A DNA stretch of 64,000 nucleotides from Plantibacter sp. PA-3-X8. Lineage in GTDB: Bacteria > Actinomycetota > Actinomycetes > Actinomycetales > Microbacteriaceae. Each line of letters starts with the position of its first letter. The first letter of the stretch is position 1. The notes beneath the pieces are model-generated. The model had not been told where the DNA came from. It saw nothing but the letters and a program-made list of their open reading frames with translations, and did not search any database. The translations under genes and the position numbers were made by a program. Positions 36,901-46,579 of the stretch are shown here, in pieces. The stretch spans positions 3,038,001-3,102,000 of the forward strand of contig NZ_CP033107.1 in NCBI RefSeq assembly GCF_003856975.1, read 5' to 3'.

Positions 36901-37424
36901 GCGGCCTTGACCGCCTCGTCGTATTGACCGAGACGGAGTCTCGTCTGCACCTCGCCGCTCGGGCAGCCGGTCGTCGCGATGAGGCCGGCGCTGTACTGGC
37001 TCAGGATCTCGCGGTCCATGCGTGGCTTGAAGTAGTACCCCTCGATCGACGCCTTCGACGAGAGCCGGAAGAGGTTATGCATCCCCTCGGTGGTCTCCGA
37101 GAGCAAGGTCATGTGGGTGTAGGCGCCGGCGCCGGAGACGTCGTCTCCCCCGCCGTCGCCCCACTTGATCCTCGTCCGGTCGCCGCGCGCGGTCCCCGGG
37201 GTGATGTACGCCTCGGTGCCGATGATCGGCTTGATACCGGCATCGGTCGCCGTGCGCCAGAAGTCGAAGGCGCCGAACATGTTGCCGTGGTCGGTCACGG
37301 CGACGGCGGGCATCCCCTGCTCGACCGCGGCCTGGATGAGCGGCTTCACGCGGGCTGCTCCGTCGAGCATCGAGTACTCGCTGTGGACGTGCAGATGGAC
37401 GAACGAATCGGTGGACGTGGGCAC
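33906..37424 (-). CDS. dnaE: DNA polymerase III subunit alpha, replicative
   Basis: A 1172-residue chromosome-replicating polymerase (DnaE1 type). The N-terminal PHP domain begins HLHVHSEYSMLDGAARV; the polymerase core carries the catalytic aspartates in PDFDVDFDDRRR (about residues 407-418) and the fingers FNKAHSAAYG. Near the C terminus lie an HhH segment and an OB-fold (VVISGLVTSVQHR then GEMTAMFMG). In mycobacteria the PHP domain of DnaE1 is the proofreading exonuclease, and its metal-binding motifs look intact here. GTG 37424 has GGAGG eight bases upstream. Length matches the family. Confidence 0.97.
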   Translation of the reverse strand: MPTSTDSFVHLHVHSEYSMLDGAARVKPLIQAAVEQGMPAVAVTDHGNMFGAFDFWRTATDAGIKPIIGTEAYITPGTARGDRTRIKWGDGGGDDVSGAGAYTHMTLLSETTEGMHNLFRLSSKASIEGYYFKPRMDREILSQYSAGLIATTGCPSGEVQTRLRLGQYDEAVKAAADFRDIFGAENYFCEIMDHGLGIERRIMADLIRLSKDLGLPLLATNDLHYTHAADAKAHAALLCVQSGSTLNDPNRFKFDADEFYLKSADEMRRLFREYPEACDNTLAIAERCDVAFDTSANYMPRFPVPEGENEESWFIKEVETGLNLRYPNGIPADVRERANYETRVIVQMGFPGYFLVVADFIQWSKRNGIRVGPGRGSGAGSMAAYAMQITDLDPLRHGLIFERFLNPDRVSMPDFDVDFDDRRRGEVIKYVTEKYGDERVAQIVTYGTIKAKQALKDSSRVLGFPFGMGDKLTKAMPPAVMGKDIPLEGILDTKHPRYKEAVDLRGILDTDPEARTVFETALGIENLKRQWGVHAAGVIMSSDPLIDIIPIMKREQDGQIVTQFDYPACESLGLIKMDFLGLRNLTIINDALDNIKSNRDIELVLEDLELDDRGAYELLSRGDTLGVFQLDGGPMRALLRLMKPDNFEDISALIALYRPGPMGANSHTNYALRKNGLQEITPIHPQLEEPLSEILSTSYGLIIYQEQVMAIAQKVAGFSLGQADILRRAMGKKKKSELDKQFEGFSGGMVANGFSMEAVNKLWEILLPFSDYAFNKAHSAAYGVISYWTAYLKAHYPAEYMAGLLTSVGDSKDKMALYLNECRRMGIQVLPPDVNESIGFFAAVGEDIRFGLGAVRNVGSNVVELIRQAREREGRFTSFHDFLRKVPLPVANKRTIESLIKAGAFDSMGDSRRALYEIHEDAVDSVVKDKRAEASGSIGFDFDSLFAEVGEVPLASVPARPDWSKRDKLNFEREMLGLYVSDHPLAGLEIELAKHATTTITDLMTSEGMDGETVVISGLVTSVQHRIAKASGNQYGMIQVEDFGGEMTAMFMGKAYQEFASELVGDSIVVVRGRVSVRDDGMNLHAYSIFSPELPEAGADRMLQLSMADARATTETVTTLSDVLTRHAGSTEVRLKLIRGEIARVFELPHRVSLSSGLFGELKSLLGPNCLG

Positions 37425-37528
37425 GGACGGCGCCTCCGGGGATCGTGCTGTGGGGTTCGGCGCGGACGCCGAGGTGGTCTGTGATCCAGCCTAACCGTCA
37501 CCGCCGACGGTCGGCTCCGGCGATGCCG

Positions 37529-38485
37529 TCAGGGACACCGACGGGATCGGCGGGCGTCGGCCCAGTCGAGCTCGAGCACGGACAGCGCGTGCTGGAGGTC
37601 GGCCGGGTAGGCAGCCTCGAACCGAACGAACTCGCCCGTGGCCGGGTGGGCGAACCCCAGCTTCGTGGCGTGGAGCCACTGGCGGGTGAGTCCCAACCGC
37701 GCCGACAGCGCCGCGTCGGCCCCGTACATCGCGTCGCCGACGCAGGGGTGCCGCTGGGCCGCCATGTGCACGCGGATCTGGTGGGTGCGGCCGGTCTCCA
37801 GGTGCACCTCGAGCAGCGAGGCGTACGGGAACGCCTCGAGCGTCTCGTAGTGCGTGATCGAGGGCTTGCCGTCGGCGGTCACGGCGAACCGCCAGTCGTG
37901 ACGCGGATGGCGGCCGATCGGTCCGTCGATGGTGCCGGCGAGTGGATCGGGATGCCCCTGCACCACAGCGCGGTAGATCTTCTCGACCTCGCGGTCGTGG
38001 AAGGCCCGCTTGAGCCAGGTGTAGGCCCGCTCGGTCTTCGCGACGACCATGAGGCCGCTCGTCCCGGCGTCCAGCCGATGGACGATGCCCGCGCGCTCGG
38101 CGGCTCCCGAGGTCGAGATGCGGAAGCCCGCCGCCGCGAGGGCGCCGAGCACCGTCGGTCCCTCCCAACCGACCGAGGGATGCGCCGCGACGCCCGCAGG
38201 CTTGTCGACGACGACGATCTCGTCGTCGTCGTGGACGATGCCGAGGTCGGGGACGGCGATCGGGACGATCACGGCCTCCCGTCGAGGCGTCCATTCGATC
38301 TCGAGCCAAGCGCCGCCGAGCAGGCGATCGGACTTGTCGACCGACTTCCCGTTCATGGTAACGCCGCCGGCCAAGGCCACCTCGGCTGCGTAGCTGCGCG
38401 AGAAGCCCAGGAGCTTGGCGAGTCCGGCGTCGACGCGCTCGCCGTCGAGTCCGTCGGGGACGTACAGGCTGCGGGACTCGTTCAC
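37529..38485 (-). CDS. RluA/RluD-family 23S rRNA pseudouridine synthase
   Basis: A 318-residue enzyme that isomerises uridine in RNA. An S4 RNA-binding domain fills the first ~65 residues ([20 protein letters not shown]). The catalytic domain carries the active Asp in [19 protein letters not shown] and the C-terminal WLHATKLGF. The gene pair lspA-rluD is conserved in many bacteria. The GTG start overlaps the lspA stop (GTGA). RluD is the best guess for substrate (helix 69), but this is not proven. Confidence 0.92.
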   Translation of the reverse strand: MNESRSLYVPDGLDGERVDAGLAKLLGFSRSYAAEVALAGGVTMNGKSVDKSDRLLGGAWLEIEWTPRREAVIVPIAVPDLGIVHDDDEIVVVDKPAGVAAHPSVGWEGPTVLGALAAAGFRISTSGAAERAGIVHRLDAGTSGLMVVAKTERAYTWLKRAFHDREVEKIYRAVVQGHPDPLAGTIDGPIGRHPRHDWRFAVTADGKPSITHYETLEAFPYASLLEVHLETGRTHQIRVHMAAQRHPCVGDAMYGADAALSARLGLTRQWLHATKLGFAHPATGEFVRFEAAYPADLQHALSVLELDWADARRSRRCP

Positions 38486-39108
38486 GGACGACCTGCGTCC
38501 GGGCTCGCGTCGCCAGGCTCCGCAGGATCGAGGACGGCCGCGTCGGCTTCAGCCTCGCGGTCCTCCGCGTCCTGGGCGGCCCGTTCACTGGCTCGCGTCG
38601 TGCGCGTGCCGTCGAGGTTGACACCGAAGAGCGTCAGGAGGATGAACAGCGCCATGCTGACCACGATGCAGATGTCGGCCACGTTGTAGATCGCGGGGAG
38701 CATCCAGGGCGTCGAAATGAAGTCGACGACGTGGCCGAGGCCGAAGGACGGCTCTCGGAAGAGGCGGTCGGTCAGGTTGCCGAGCACGCCTCCGAGGAGC
38801 AGGCCGAAGACGATCGCCCAGGCGCGCGAACGGATGCGGCGCGCGAACCAGACGATGACGACGACGACCACCGCGGCGAGGATCGAGAAGATCCAGGTGT
38901 AGCCGGCACCCAGCGAGAAGGCGGCGCCCGAATTCTTGACGAAGTACAGGACCAGCGCCTGTCCGAAGACGGGGACGGACTCACCGACCGTCAGGTTGGT
39001 GGTGACGAGGAACTTCGTGAACTGATCGGCCGAATAGGCCACGACGGCAACCAGCGCCAGGACTGCAAGAGTCCTGGCGCTGGCCTTCGACGGTGATGCG
39101 GGAGACAA
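38482..39108 (-). CDS. lspA: Signal peptidase II (prolipoprotein signal peptidase)
   Basis: An approximately 208-residue membrane aspartyl protease that cleaves the signal peptide of lipidated prolipoproteins. Four hydrophobic helices are seen. The catalytic Asp pair lies in [11 protein letters not shown] and [12 protein letters not shown] charged Ala/Glu/Asp tail extends beyond the usual end. The start is uncertain: a TTG at 39108 lies just after divIVA, while an ATG at 39162 would add 18 residues and overlap the divIVA end. Neither has a good ribosome binding site. Confidence 0.88.
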   Translation of the reverse strand: MSPASPSKASARTLAVLALVAVVAYSADQFTKFLVTTNLTVGESVPVFGQALVLYFVKNSGAAFSLGAGYTWIFSILAAVVVVVIVWFARRIRSRAWAIVFGLLLGGVLGNLTDRLFREPSFGLGHVVDFISTPWMLPAIYNVADICIVVSMALFILLTLFGVNLDGTRTTRASERAAQDAEDREAEADAAVLDPAEPGDASPDAGRP

Positions 39109-39121
39109 CCGGGTGTCTGCG

Positions 39122-39763
39122 CTAGACCGCTGCGCTGTCGGCGGTGACGCCGGACTTCGCATCGGGTGCGGAGCTCGACGACGAGGCGTCGAGGTCCTTC
39201 AGCTGACCCTCGATGTAGCCGCGGAGCTGCGAGCGGTACTCGCGCTCGAAGTTGCGCAGCTCGTCGATCTTGTGCTCCAGCACGGAGCGCTCCTGCTCGA
39301 GGATCTGCATCTGTGCGCGCTGCTTGGCCTCGGCCTCGGCGACGACACGTGCCGCGGTCGCGTGACCTTCGGCGATGAGTGCGTCGCGACGCTGAGCGCC
39401 CTCTGCGACGTGCTCGTCGTGCAGGCGGCGGGCCAGCTGCAGGAGGTTGTTGGAGCTCTCGGCCGTGTTGTCGGTCGACTCGGCGGCAGGAGCCGCTGCG
39501 GGTGCGACGACCGGAGCCGGTGCGGGAGCGGGCTCAGCCTTGGCGAGCGCGGCGGGAGCGGAGGAGCCGCCCTTCTGCAGCTCGGCGACCTTGGCCTCGG
39601 CCGCGGTCAGCTTCTGCTGGACCTCGTCCTTCTCCTGGATGAGGCGACGCAGTTCGACGACGACCTCGTCGAGGAAGTCGTCCACCTCGTCCTGGTCGTA
39701 GCCTTCGCGGAACTTGGTCTGCTGAAACCGCTTCTGGACCACGTCTTCGGGAGTGAGCGCCAT
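39122..39763 (-). CDS. divIVA: DivIVA/Wag31 polar growth protein
   Basis: A 213-residue coiled-coil protein that marks curved membrane at cell poles and directs tip growth in actinobacteria. The conserved N terminus (MALTPEDVVQKRFQ, then YDQDEVDDFLDEVV) binds membrane. A first coil, an Ala/Pro-rich linker (about 75-95) and a long second coil (104-190) follow, ending in a Ser-rich tail. GAAGGTGG precedes the ATG. Homologues are phosphorylated by PASTA kinases in mycobacteria, and such a kinase is encoded at 59760. Confidence 0.95.
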   Translation of the reverse strand: MALTPEDVVQKRFQQTKFREGYDQDEVDDFLDEVVVELRRLIQEKDEVQQKLTAAEAKVAELQKGGSSAPAALAKAEPAPAPAPVVAPAAAPAAESTDNTAESSNNLLQLARRLHDEHVAEGAQRRDALIAEGHATAARVVAEAEAKQRAQMQILEQERSVLEHKIDELRNFEREYRSQLRGYIEGQLKDLDASSSSSAPDAKSGVTADSAAV

Positions 39764-39822
39764 AGCGAACCACCTTCACTGTCGAATCGAAAATCTGTGT
39801 ACAACGCCCCCACGCTAGCAAA

Positions 39823-39843
39823 GTCTGACCCAGTGGGTGAGAC
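39823..39843. promoter_or_regulatory. Inverted repeat upstream of divIVA
   Basis: GTCTGACCCAGTGGGTGAGAC has paired arms GTCT/AGAC and ACCC/GGGT with one central mismatch on each side. It lies about 60-80 bases upstream of divIVA and could be an operator or the yggT terminator. Confidence 0.35.
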
Positions 39844-39937
39844 ATGTTGTCAGCGTCGGAGCTTCCCGTCAGGTGACGGGCGTTCTATCGTAGCCGCACA
39901 ATCGGGGTGAACTCTGCGCGGGCACCGGCGTCGGCGG

Positions 39938-40234
39938 CTACAGGAGCTGGACGAGCGTCATCGCGATGATGCAACACAGCATCGTGAGCGTCCAACCGAA
40001 GTCGAGCGCGACGGGACCGACCGCGACGCGCGGCAGGACACGGCGGAAGAACCGGATCGGCGGGTCGGTGACCGTGAAACTGAGCTCGGCGAGGACCAGG
40101 CCGACGCCCGACGGTCGCCACTGCGGTCGGAGTACCCGAGCCAGGTCGAGGATGAACCGCGCCCAGAGGACGAAGAAGTACAGGAGCAGCGCGAGATAGA
40201 GGATCGTGCCGATCACGGAGATGAGAGAAGCCAC
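39938..40234 (-). CDS. YggT-family membrane protein
   Basis: A 98-residue protein with two YGGT-type hydrophobic helices (about 5-30 and 78-98) and the conserved internal TDPPIRFFRRVLP segment. It sits between sepF and divIVA as in most actinobacteria and is thought to help division or membrane organisation. GTG 40234 begins seven bases after the sepF stop, with CATAAT six bases before it. Confidence 0.9.
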   Translation of the reverse strand: MASLISVIGTILYLALLLYFFVLWARFILDLARVLRPQWRPSGVGLVLAELSFTVTDPPIRFFRRVLPRVAVGPVALDFGWTLTMLCCIIAMTLVQLL

Positions 40235-40240
40235 CCCTCG

Positions 40241-40246
40241 ATTATG
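40241..40246 (-). promoter_or_regulatory. Putative -10 element (CATAAT) before yggT
   Basis: CATAAT then six bases then GTG has the same geometry as at ctaE. It overlaps the sepF stop codon, so coincidence is possible. Confidence 0.3.
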
Positions 40247-40757
40247 ACTGAGCGAAGAAGGTCGCCTCGGTCGCTTCCGGTGCGCCCTGCCCGTTGTCGC
40301 CGGAAACGGCGACGTGCTCGGGCGAGAGCAGGAAGACCTTGCTCGTCACTCGCTCGATCTTCCCGTAGAGGCCCTGCGAGAGGCCACTGGCGAAGTCGAT
40401 GAGGCGTCGGGCGTCGCCGTCGCTCATCTGGGAGAGGTTGATGATGACCGGGACACCGTCGCGGAAGCTCTCGGCGATGATCTGAGCGTCGCGGTACTGC
40501 TTGGGGTGCACCGTGAGGATCTCGTTGAGGTCGGAGCTCGGGGCGACCGGCTGGCGGACCGGGACCGGCTTGCGCAGCGGGGTCACGGGAGCGGCCTTCT
40601 CGACGCGCTCGACACGCTCTGCGCGCTCGGGACGTTCTGCCCGGCGAGGCTCGGACTGCTGCGTGGGCTCGGCCTGGGCAGCGTGCTGCTGCTCGTACTC
40701 GAGATCATCGTCGGCGAGCCCGAGGTACACCATGGTCTTCTTCAGTGGGTTCGACAT
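40242..40757 (-). CDS. sepF: Cell division protein SepF
   Basis: A 171-residue protein that tethers FtsZ to the membrane and takes the role of the FtsA missing in actinobacteria. An amphipathic N terminus ([14 protein letters not shown]) is followed by a charged linker (Arg/Glu-rich, 30-65) and the SepF core ([17 protein letters not shown], then [16 protein letters not shown]). ATG 40757 is preceded by GGAGGAA. Confidence 0.95.
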   Translation of the reverse strand: MSNPLKKTMVYLGLADDDLEYEQQHAAQAEPTQQSEPRRAERPERAERVERVEKAAPVTPLRKPVPVRQPVAPSSDLNEILTVHPKQYRDAQIIAESFRDGVPVIINLSQMSDGDARRLIDFASGLSQGLYGKIERVTSKVFLLSPEHVAVSGDNGQGAPEATEATFFAQS

Positions 40758-40801
40758 CGTTTCCTCCGTGATCTGCGGTCCTTGCACCTTCGAGATTAAC
40801 G

Positions 40802-41515
40802 TCACACCGGACGATTCCCGGTGATTGCCGTGCCGATGCGTAGGTGTGTCGCGCCCGCTTCGATCGCCTCGACGTAGTCGTGGCTCATCCCGATCGACAG
40901 GCCGTCGGCCTGCGGAGCGAGGGATCGCACCCGCGCGGACGCCGCGACGACCCGCGCGAACGCGGCGGCCGGTGGCTCGTCGAGCGGCGCGACGGCCATC
41001 ACGCCTCGCAGGAGGACGCCTTCGGCTTCGAGCGTCTCCGTGGCGAGCGCTTCCAGCGCCTCGTCGCCGACCACACCGCCTCGACCCGGGTCGTCGGTCA
41101 GGTTCACCTGGAGGAACACCTCGATGAGGCGGTCTGGTGATGACAGCGCGCGCAGGAGTTCGGGCCGGTCCACCGAGTGCACGGCGTCGACGTATCGGCG
41201 CACCTGCTTGGCCTTGTTCGTCTGCAACTGGCCGATGAAGTGCCACCGCAACCCGAGTCCGGCGGCCGCCTCGGCCTTGTCGCGGGCCTCCGGGTGTCGG
41301 TTCTCCCCCACGTCGGTGACCCCCGCGGCCGCGAGCTGCTGCACGAGTGCGACCGGGTGGAACTTCGTCACGACGATGAGCGTCGGCTCGTGGGTGCGAC
41401 CGGCCGCACGGGCGGCGTCTGCGACGCGACCGCGGATCGCGGCGAGGCGATCGACCAACGCCGGATCGGGCTCCGAAGAGCCCGACCCGGCCGGGGTGAT
41501 CGTGTCGCCGCCCAC
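40802..41515 (-). CDS. YggS/PLPBP-family PLP homeostasis protein
   Basis: A 237-residue alanine-racemase-fold protein that binds pyridoxal phosphate on Lys51 ([10 protein letters not shown]) and regulates free [11 protein letters not shown] and the [13 protein letters not shown] segment are typical, as is [15 protein letters not shown] near the C terminus. The GTG overlaps the ftsZ stop by one base (TAGTG). This position beside ftsZ is conserved in Gram-positive bacteria. Confidence 0.93.
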   Translation of the reverse strand: MGGDTITPAGSGSSEPDPALVDRLAAIRGRVADAARAAGRTHEPTLIVVTKFHPVALVQQLAAAGVTDVGENRHPEARDKAEAAAGLGLRWHFIGQLQTNKAKQVRRYVDAVHSVDRPELLRALSSPDRLIEVFLQVNLTDDPGRGGVVGDEALEALATETLEAEGVLLRGVMAVAPLDEPPAAAFARVVAASARVRSLAPQADGLSIGMSHDYVEAIEAGATHLRIGTAITGNRPV

Positions 41516-42771
41516 TACTTCAGGAAGTCGGGGATGTCCAGCTCGCCCTCGTCGTCGAACGAGGGGTCGACGACGGCGGTCTCGACGACCGCTTCAGGCT
41601 GGCGGTGCGTCGCGCCGGAGAAGGGCGAGGACGCGTTCTGCCTGGAGCCCCAGTCGCCGCCGGAGGCGACCGGCGCCGCAGCGGGCGCCGAGCGGTGCTC
41701 GGACGACTCGGAGGCCGTGTTGGCCGAGGTGCTGATGGGAGCACTGGGTGCCTCGTCCGAGGTGCTCATCACGCCGCCCGAGATGACCGCGTCGGCCGGC
41801 GAGGCCGCCGTCCTGGTGAGGGGCTCACCGCCGTCGAATCCGGCGGCGATGACCGTCACGCGCACCTCGTCGCCGAGGGTGTCGTCGACGACCGCACCGA
41901 AGATGATATTCGCCTCGGGGTGCACGGCCTCCTGGACGAGCTTGGCGGCGTCGTTGATCTCGAAGATGCCGAGGTTCGAGCCACCCTGGATGGACAGCAG
42001 GACACCGTGGGCGCCCTCGATGCTCGCTTCGAGGAGCGGTGAGGCGACGGCGAGTTCGGCCGCCTTGATGGCACGATCCGCGCCACGCGAGGAGCCGATA
42101 CCCATCAGGGCGGAGCCGGCTCCCTGCATGACCGACTTGACGTCGGCGAAGTCGAGGTTGATGAGACCGGGGGTGGTGATGAGGTCGGTGATGCCCTGGA
42201 CGCCGGCGAGGAGCACCTGGTCGGCGGTCGCGAAGGCCTCGAGCATGCTGATGCCGCGGTCGCTGATCTCCAGCAGGCGGTCGTTCGGCACGACGATGAG
42301 CGTGTCGACCTCCTCCTTCAGGCGGGCGACGCCGAGCTCGGCCTGGGCCTGACGGCGACGACCCTCGAAGCCGAAGGGCTTCGTGACGACACCGATGGTC
42401 AGCGCACCGATCGACTTCGCGATCCGTGCCACGACGGGTGCGCCACCGGTTCCGGTACCGCCACCCTCACCGGCGGTGACGAACACCATGTCGGCGCCGG
42501 CGATGGCCTCTTCGATCTCCTCGGCGTGATCCTCCGCCGCACGGCGTCCGACCTCGGGGTCGGCGCCGGCGCCGAGGCCGCGGGTGATCTCGCGGCCGAC
42601 GTCGAGCTTGACGTCGGCATCGCTCATCAGCAGCGCCTGCGCGTCCGTGTTGATGGCGATGAATTCCACGCCTCGGAGGCCGAGCTCGATCATGCGGTTG
42701 ACCGCGTTCACGCCGCCGCCGCCGATACCGACGACCTTGATGACGGCGAGGTAGTTCTGGTTTGTAGTCAC
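41515..42771 (-). CDS. ftsZ: Cell division protein FtsZ
   Basis: A 418-residue tubulin-like GTPase that forms the division ring. The GTP-binding signature [11 protein letters not shown]7-type loop ([11 protein letters not shown]) and C-terminal tail [13 protein letters not shown] (SepF/FtsW contact) are visible, separated by an Ala/Ser-rich linker (about 320-400). A GTG start has GGAGG six bases upstream. A 159-bp gap before it probably holds its own promoter. Confidence 0.98.
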   Translation of the reverse strand: MTTNQNYLAVIKVVGIGGGGVNAVNRMIELGLRGVEFIAINTDAQALLMSDADVKLDVGREITRGLGAGADPEVGRRAAEDHAEEIEEAIAGADMVFVTAGEGGGTGTGGAPVVARIAKSIGALTIGVVTKPFGFEGRRRQAQAELGVARLKEEVDTLIVVPNDRLLEISDRGISMLEAFATADQVLLAGVQGITDLITTPGLINLDFADVKSVMQGAGSALMGIGSSRGADRAIKAAELAVASPLLEASIEGAHGVLLSIQGGSNLGIFEINDAAKLVQEAVHPEANIIFGAVVDDTLGDEVRVTVIAAGFDGGEPLTRTAASPADAVISGGVMSTSDEAPSAPISTSANTASESSEHRSAPAAAPVASGGDWGSRQNASSPFSGATHRQPEAVVETAVVDPSFDDEGELDIPDFLK

Positions 42772-42930
42772 TTCAGGCCTCCGTGAGAACTCTCAACCTC
42801 TAGTTAAGGTTTAAAGTTATGCTGCGTATGCATTTTCTGTCCTGAGCACGACGTTAGGGCCCAGCCCCGACCGTGTCGGGACGCTTCCGGGCGTGTCGGC
42901 ACATCGACGGGAATATCCCGGCGCGCTTCC
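42772..42930 (-). promoter_or_regulatory. ftsQ-ftsZ intergenic region with probable ftsZ promoter
   Basis: This is the longest gap between ftsQ and the end of the division cluster. On the minus strand it contains a small hairpin (CCCGAC/GTCGGG, 42866-42880), an AT-rich stretch with GCATAACTTTAAACCTTAAC that could hold a -10, then TGAGAGTTCTCA and the ribosome binding site. It resembles the separate ftsZ promoter known in other actinobacteria; exact boxes cannot be fixed by eye. Confidence 0.45.
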
Positions 42931-44031
42931 TCAGCGAACGATCGCGGCGGAGGGCGACGACACGTCGTACTGGTTCACCTGGGACGGGTCGGTGGCCGCC
43001 ATCGTGGTCGCGAGGATCCGCGCTTTCAGGACCGAGTCCTCCGCACTCCCCCACACGACTTCGGCGGGCGAGTCCACGAGCGTGAGGGTGACGTCGTCCG
43101 CGGTCGACGCCGAGACGGACGCCACGCGGGCGCGGAGATCGGCCGGGAGCGCGCGGATCACCGCCGCCGCGGCGACGAAGCCCTTCGAGGTCGGGCCGCC
43201 GGTGACCATGAGCGTGGGATACCCGGCGATCGGTTGGTCGCTGCGCTCGATGGTGACCCCGGCGGCGTCGACGAGGGTGTACACCGATCCTGATTGCAGC
43301 ACGCCCACCGGCTCGCGTTCGACGATCCGCACGACGAGCGTGCTCGGGGGCTGGGATTCGAGGGAGTAGCTCGCGATGAGCGGGTATCCGACGAGCACCG
43401 CCTTGACGGCGCCCGCATCGACCAGCGCGAGTGGGCGACCCAGCTGGTCGCCGAGCGCCTCGGTGATCTCGGCCTGGTTGACCCGGCTCGCACCGACGAC
43501 CTCGATGGACCGGACGGCCAGCAGCGGCGAATAGGCTCCGGCGAGCGAGACGACGATCAGGACGGCGAGGATCGCGGCCGCGATCACCCAAGGACGGTGG
43601 CGACCCCGCTTGCGGGCCGTGAACCGACGGATCTCCTGGCGTTCGTGACGACGTCGCAGCTTGGCGGCCTCACGCGGGGTGAGGAACGCCTCATCCTCCG
43701 GTTCGTCCGGGCGCTCCAGGGTCGCCGTCGCCGAGGCGGAGGACGTCGCCGCCGGTTTCGCACCGACCTTCGACGATGGTGCCGGCGTCGATGAGGCTGA
43801 CGCCAACTTCGACTTCGACTTGGACCTCGAGCCCGACGGCTGGGACGGTGCGCCGGCACCCGACCGCTTCGGCCGGAGCCGCGCGGCGTCCAGCTCGATG
43901 ACGTCCGTCTCCTGCTCTGTGACGGGCTCAGCAGGCGCGGCGGCGCGGTCGACCGGCGCGGACGCCGACGGTCGCGCCTGGCGCTCGGGGCGCGGACCGG
44001 CCGCGGGGTCGAAGCCGTCCGGGCGCTTCAC
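42931..44031 (-). CDS. ftsQ: Cell division protein FtsQ
   Basis: A 366-residue divisome protein with a long cytoplasmic N-terminal region (about 140 residues, Ser/Ala/Pro/Lys-rich, probably disordered), one membrane helix (148-170) and an extracellular POTRA domain (LLAVRSIEVVGASRVNQAEI) followed by the FtsQ domain. GTG 44031 is used, 10 bases after the murC stop. The N-terminal extension is long compared with E. coli FtsQ (276 residues), a common actinobacterial trait. Confidence 0.92.
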   Translation of the reverse strand: MKRPDGFDPAAGPRPERQARPSASAPVDRAAAPAEPVTEQETDVIELDAARLRPKRSGAGAPSQPSGSRSKSKSKLASASSTPAPSSKVGAKPAATSSASATATLERPDEPEDEAFLTPREAAKLRRRHERQEIRRFTARKRGRHRPWVIAAAILAVLIVVSLAGAYSPLLAVRSIEVVGASRVNQAEITEALGDQLGRPLALVDAGAVKAVLVGYPLIASYSLESQPPSTLVVRIVEREPVGVLQSGSVYTLVDAAGVTIERSDQPIAGYPTLMVTGGPTSKGFVAAAAVIRALPADLRARVASVSASTADDVTLTLVDSPAEVVWGSAEDSVLKARILATTMAATDPSQVNQYDVSSPSAAIVR

Positions 44032-44041
44032 CGGACGCCCA

Positions 44042-45454
44042 TCAGACGGACTCGCGACCGGCGATGGCCTCGAGGAGCTGCGGCACGATGCGATAGACGT
44101 CGCCGCATCCGAGCGTGATGACGAAGTCACCGGGTCGCACGACCGTCGCCGTGTAGTCCGCGGCGCGCTGCCAGTCGTCGATGTACGCGACGCGGTCCGC
44201 GTCGGAGAACCGGGTCGACACCGTGGCACCGGTCACACCGGGCTCGGGGTCCTCGCGCGCGCCGTAGACCTCGAGCACGACCGTGTGGTCGGCGTACCGT
44301 TCGAGGGCGTCGGCGAACTCCTGGGCGAACAGGCGGGTCCGGCTGTACAGGTGCGGCTGGTGGACCGCGATGATGCGTCCGTCGCCGACCACCGTGCGCG
44401 CGGCGGCGAGAGCGGCGGCGACCTCGGTGGGGTGGTGCGCGTAGTCGTCGTAGACACTGACACCGTCGACGACCCCGTGCAGCTCGAATCGACGCTGCGT
44501 TCCGCCGAAGGCGCTGATGCCTCGGAGCGCGTCCGCCGGGTCGAACCCGACACCGACGAGGACGGCGAAGGCACCGGCGGCGTTGATGGCGTTGTGGCGC
44601 CCGGGCACGCGGAGGGTAGCCGCGTAGCTGGTGCCCTCGTAGCTGAGATGGAACGAGACCGGCCCGGTGGAGCCGACGTCGTGCAGTCGGACGTCCGCGT
44701 CGGCGGCCTCTCCGAAGGTCAGCACGCGCTTGCCGTCGGCGGCCGCGCGGAGCGCCGGGGTGATCCGGACCGCGCCGGCGTCGTCCGAGGAGATGACGAC
44801 GAGCTCGCGAGCCTGCTGGGCGAAGGTCACGAACGCCTGCTCGAACGCTTCGAGCGAGCCGTAGTGGTCCAAGTGGTCGGGGTCGATGTTCGTGATGAGC
44901 GCGACGGCCGTGTCGTAGAGCAGGAACGAACCGTCGGACTCGTCCGCCTCGACGACGAACAGTTCTCCGGCGCCGCGGGCCGAGCTCAGCCCGAGGGACT
45001 CGATCACGCCACCGTTGACGAAGCTGGGATCGGCACCGAGTTCCAGCAGCGCCGTGATGATCATGCCGGTCGACGTCGTCTTCCCGTGGGCCCCCGCGAC
45101 GGAGATGAGTCGCGTCCCGGAGGTCAGCCACGCGAGCGCCTGCGACCGGTGCAGGATCGTCAGGCCCCGTTCCTTCGCGAGCAGGTACTCGGGATTGTCC
45201 GCCCACAGCGCCCCGGTCACGACAAGGGTGTCCGCGTCGCCGACGTTCTGTGCATCGTGGCCGATGGCGACGGGGACGCCGAGCTCGCGCAGGGCGTCGA
45301 TGTTCTTCGACTCGCGCACGTCCGAGCCGGTCACGCGCGATCCGGCGCTCACGAACAACCGTGCGATGCCGCTCATCCCGCTGCCGCCGATGCCGACGAA
45401 GTGCACGACGCCGAGGTCGGCGGGGATCTCGACGGTGGGGTCTGGCTTGATCAC
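44042..45454 (-). CDS. murC: UDP-N-acetylmuramate--amino acid ligase MurC
   Basis: A 470-residue ATP-dependent ligase that adds the first residue of the stem peptide. The UDP-binding [12 protein letters not shown], the ATP loop GAHGKTTST, the [11 protein letters not shown] metal site and DDYAHHPTE are visible. In Microbacteriaceae with B-type wall the first residue is often glycine rather than alanine, which MurC would select; the sequence alone does not settle that. GTG start; 27-nt gap after murG. Confidence 0.95.
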   Translation of the reverse strand: MIKPDPTVEIPADLGVVHFVGIGGSGMSGIARLFVSAGSRVTGSDVRESKNIDALRELGVPVAIGHDAQNVGDADTLVVTGALWADNPEYLLAKERGLTILHRSQALAWLTSGTRLISVAGAHGKTTSTGMIITALLELGADPSFVNGGVIESLGLSSARGAGELFVVEADESDGSFLLYDTAVALITNIDPDHLDHYGSLEAFEQAFVTFAQQARELVVISSDDAGAVRITPALRAAADGKRVLTFGEAADADVRLHDVGSTGPVSFHLSYEGTSYAATLRVPGRHNAINAAGAFAVLVGVGFDPADALRGISAFGGTQRRFELHGVVDGVSVYDDYAHHPTEVAAALAAARTVVGDGRIIAVHQPHLYSRTRLFAQEFADALERYADHTVVLEVYGAREDPEPGVTGATVSTRFSDADRVAYIDDWQRAADYTATVVRPGDFVITLGCGDVYRIVPQLLEAIAGRESV

Positions 45455-45481
45455 GGTGTCACGCTTTCTGGGAAGACTGGA

Positions 45482-46579
45482 TCACCGGCCGCGCACGCGC
45501 TGCACCGATGGTTGGAGCGCCTCATCGATGAGGGCGATGACGCGAGCCGTGCCGTCGGAGACACCGACGCTCTTGGATTGGGCGGCCAGGTCGTCGACCC
45601 GGTGCCGATCGCTCAGCAACGGGACGAGGTGCTCACGCACCCAGGCCGGCACGAACTGCGCGTCATCTACCATAACCGCTCCCCCGGCACGCACGACGTC
45701 GGCGGCGTTGAATCGCTGCTCACCGTTGCCGACCGGGTAGGGCACGTAGACGGCGGGGAGCCCGACCGCGCACAGCTCGCTGACCGTGGCGCTGCCGGCA
45801 CGCGACACCGCGAAGTCGGCTGCGGCGATGGCGAGCTCCATTCTGGAGCAGTACTCGAGGAGGTGGTAATGGTCGACACCGGGATCCGAGATCTCGCTCT
45901 TCGCACCCGTGATGTGGAGCACCTGCCAGCCGGCCGCGACGACGTCTTCGGCACTCTGGCTCATCGTCGCGTTGATCCGTCTCGCACCGAGCGAACCGCC
46001 GGTGACGAGCAGTAGCGGTCGGTCCGACACGAGGCCGAACTCGGCGAGGGCCGCCGGCCGGAGCGTCTCGCGGTCCAGCTCCTCGATCTCGCGACGCAGC
46101 GGCATGCCGACGAAGCGTGCGTTGCGGATGGGCGTGTGGTGGAAGGCGACACCGACGTAGGGCGTGTACCTCGCGCCGAGCCGGTTCGCGAGGCCCGGAC
46201 GAGCGTTCGCCTCGTGGATGACCAGCGGGACACCGGCGCGCCTGGCAGCCGTGTACGCCGGTGCGGCCGCGTAGCCGCCGAAACCGATCACGACGTCCAC
46301 CCGGTGCTCCCGGATCATCGCGACAACGGCTGCGACCGTCCGACGGAGGCGACCGGGGAAGCGGAGCGCGTCGACGTTCGGCCGGCGGGGGAAGGGCAGT
46401 TTGGGGATCGTGAGCAATTCGTAGCCGCGTTCCGGGACGAGTCGCGCCTCGAGGCCCTCCGCCGTACCGACGACGAGGATCGTCGCTTCGGGGTCTCTGG
46501 CGCGGAGTCCGTCGGCCACCGCCAACAGCGGATTGACATGGCCGGCGGTGCCGCCGCCGGCGAGGAGGTAGGTGGTCAT
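45482..46579 (-). CDS. murG: UDP-GlcNAc transferase MurG
   Basis: A 365-residue GT-B glycosyltransferase that converts lipid I to lipid II at the inner membrane face. The N-terminal loop is LLAGGGTAGHVNPLLA, with HEANARPGLANR and the donor-site SRAGSATVSEL and PYPVGNGEQRFNA. ATG 46579 overlaps the ftsW stop by ATGA; the open frame further upstream runs inside ftsW and is not part of the protein. Confidence 0.96.
   Translation of the reverse strand: MTTYLLAGGGTAGHVNPLLAVADGLRARDPEATILVVGTAEGLEARLVPERGYELLTIPKLPFPRRPNVDALRFPGRLRRTVAAVVAMIREHRVDVVIGFGGYAAAPAYTAARRAGVPLVIHEANARPGLANRLGARYTPYVGVAFHHTPIRNARFVGMPLRREIEELDRETLRPAALAEFGLVSDRPLLLVTGGSLGARRINATMSQSAEDVVAAGWQVLHITGAKSEISDPGVDHYHLLEYCSRMELAIAAADFAVSRAGSATVSELCAVGLPAVYVPYPVGNGEQRFNAADVVRAGGAVMVDDAQFVPAWVREHLVPLLSDRHRVDDLAAQSKSVGVSDGTARVIALIDEALQPSVQRVRGR

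Noticed and set aside
33759..37484. Very long open frame (about 1240 codons) on the + strand opposite dnaE
   Set aside because: It is the antisense shadow of a conserved polymerase gene. Its product is Arg/Gly/Val/Asp-rich without recognisable domains, as expected at high GC.
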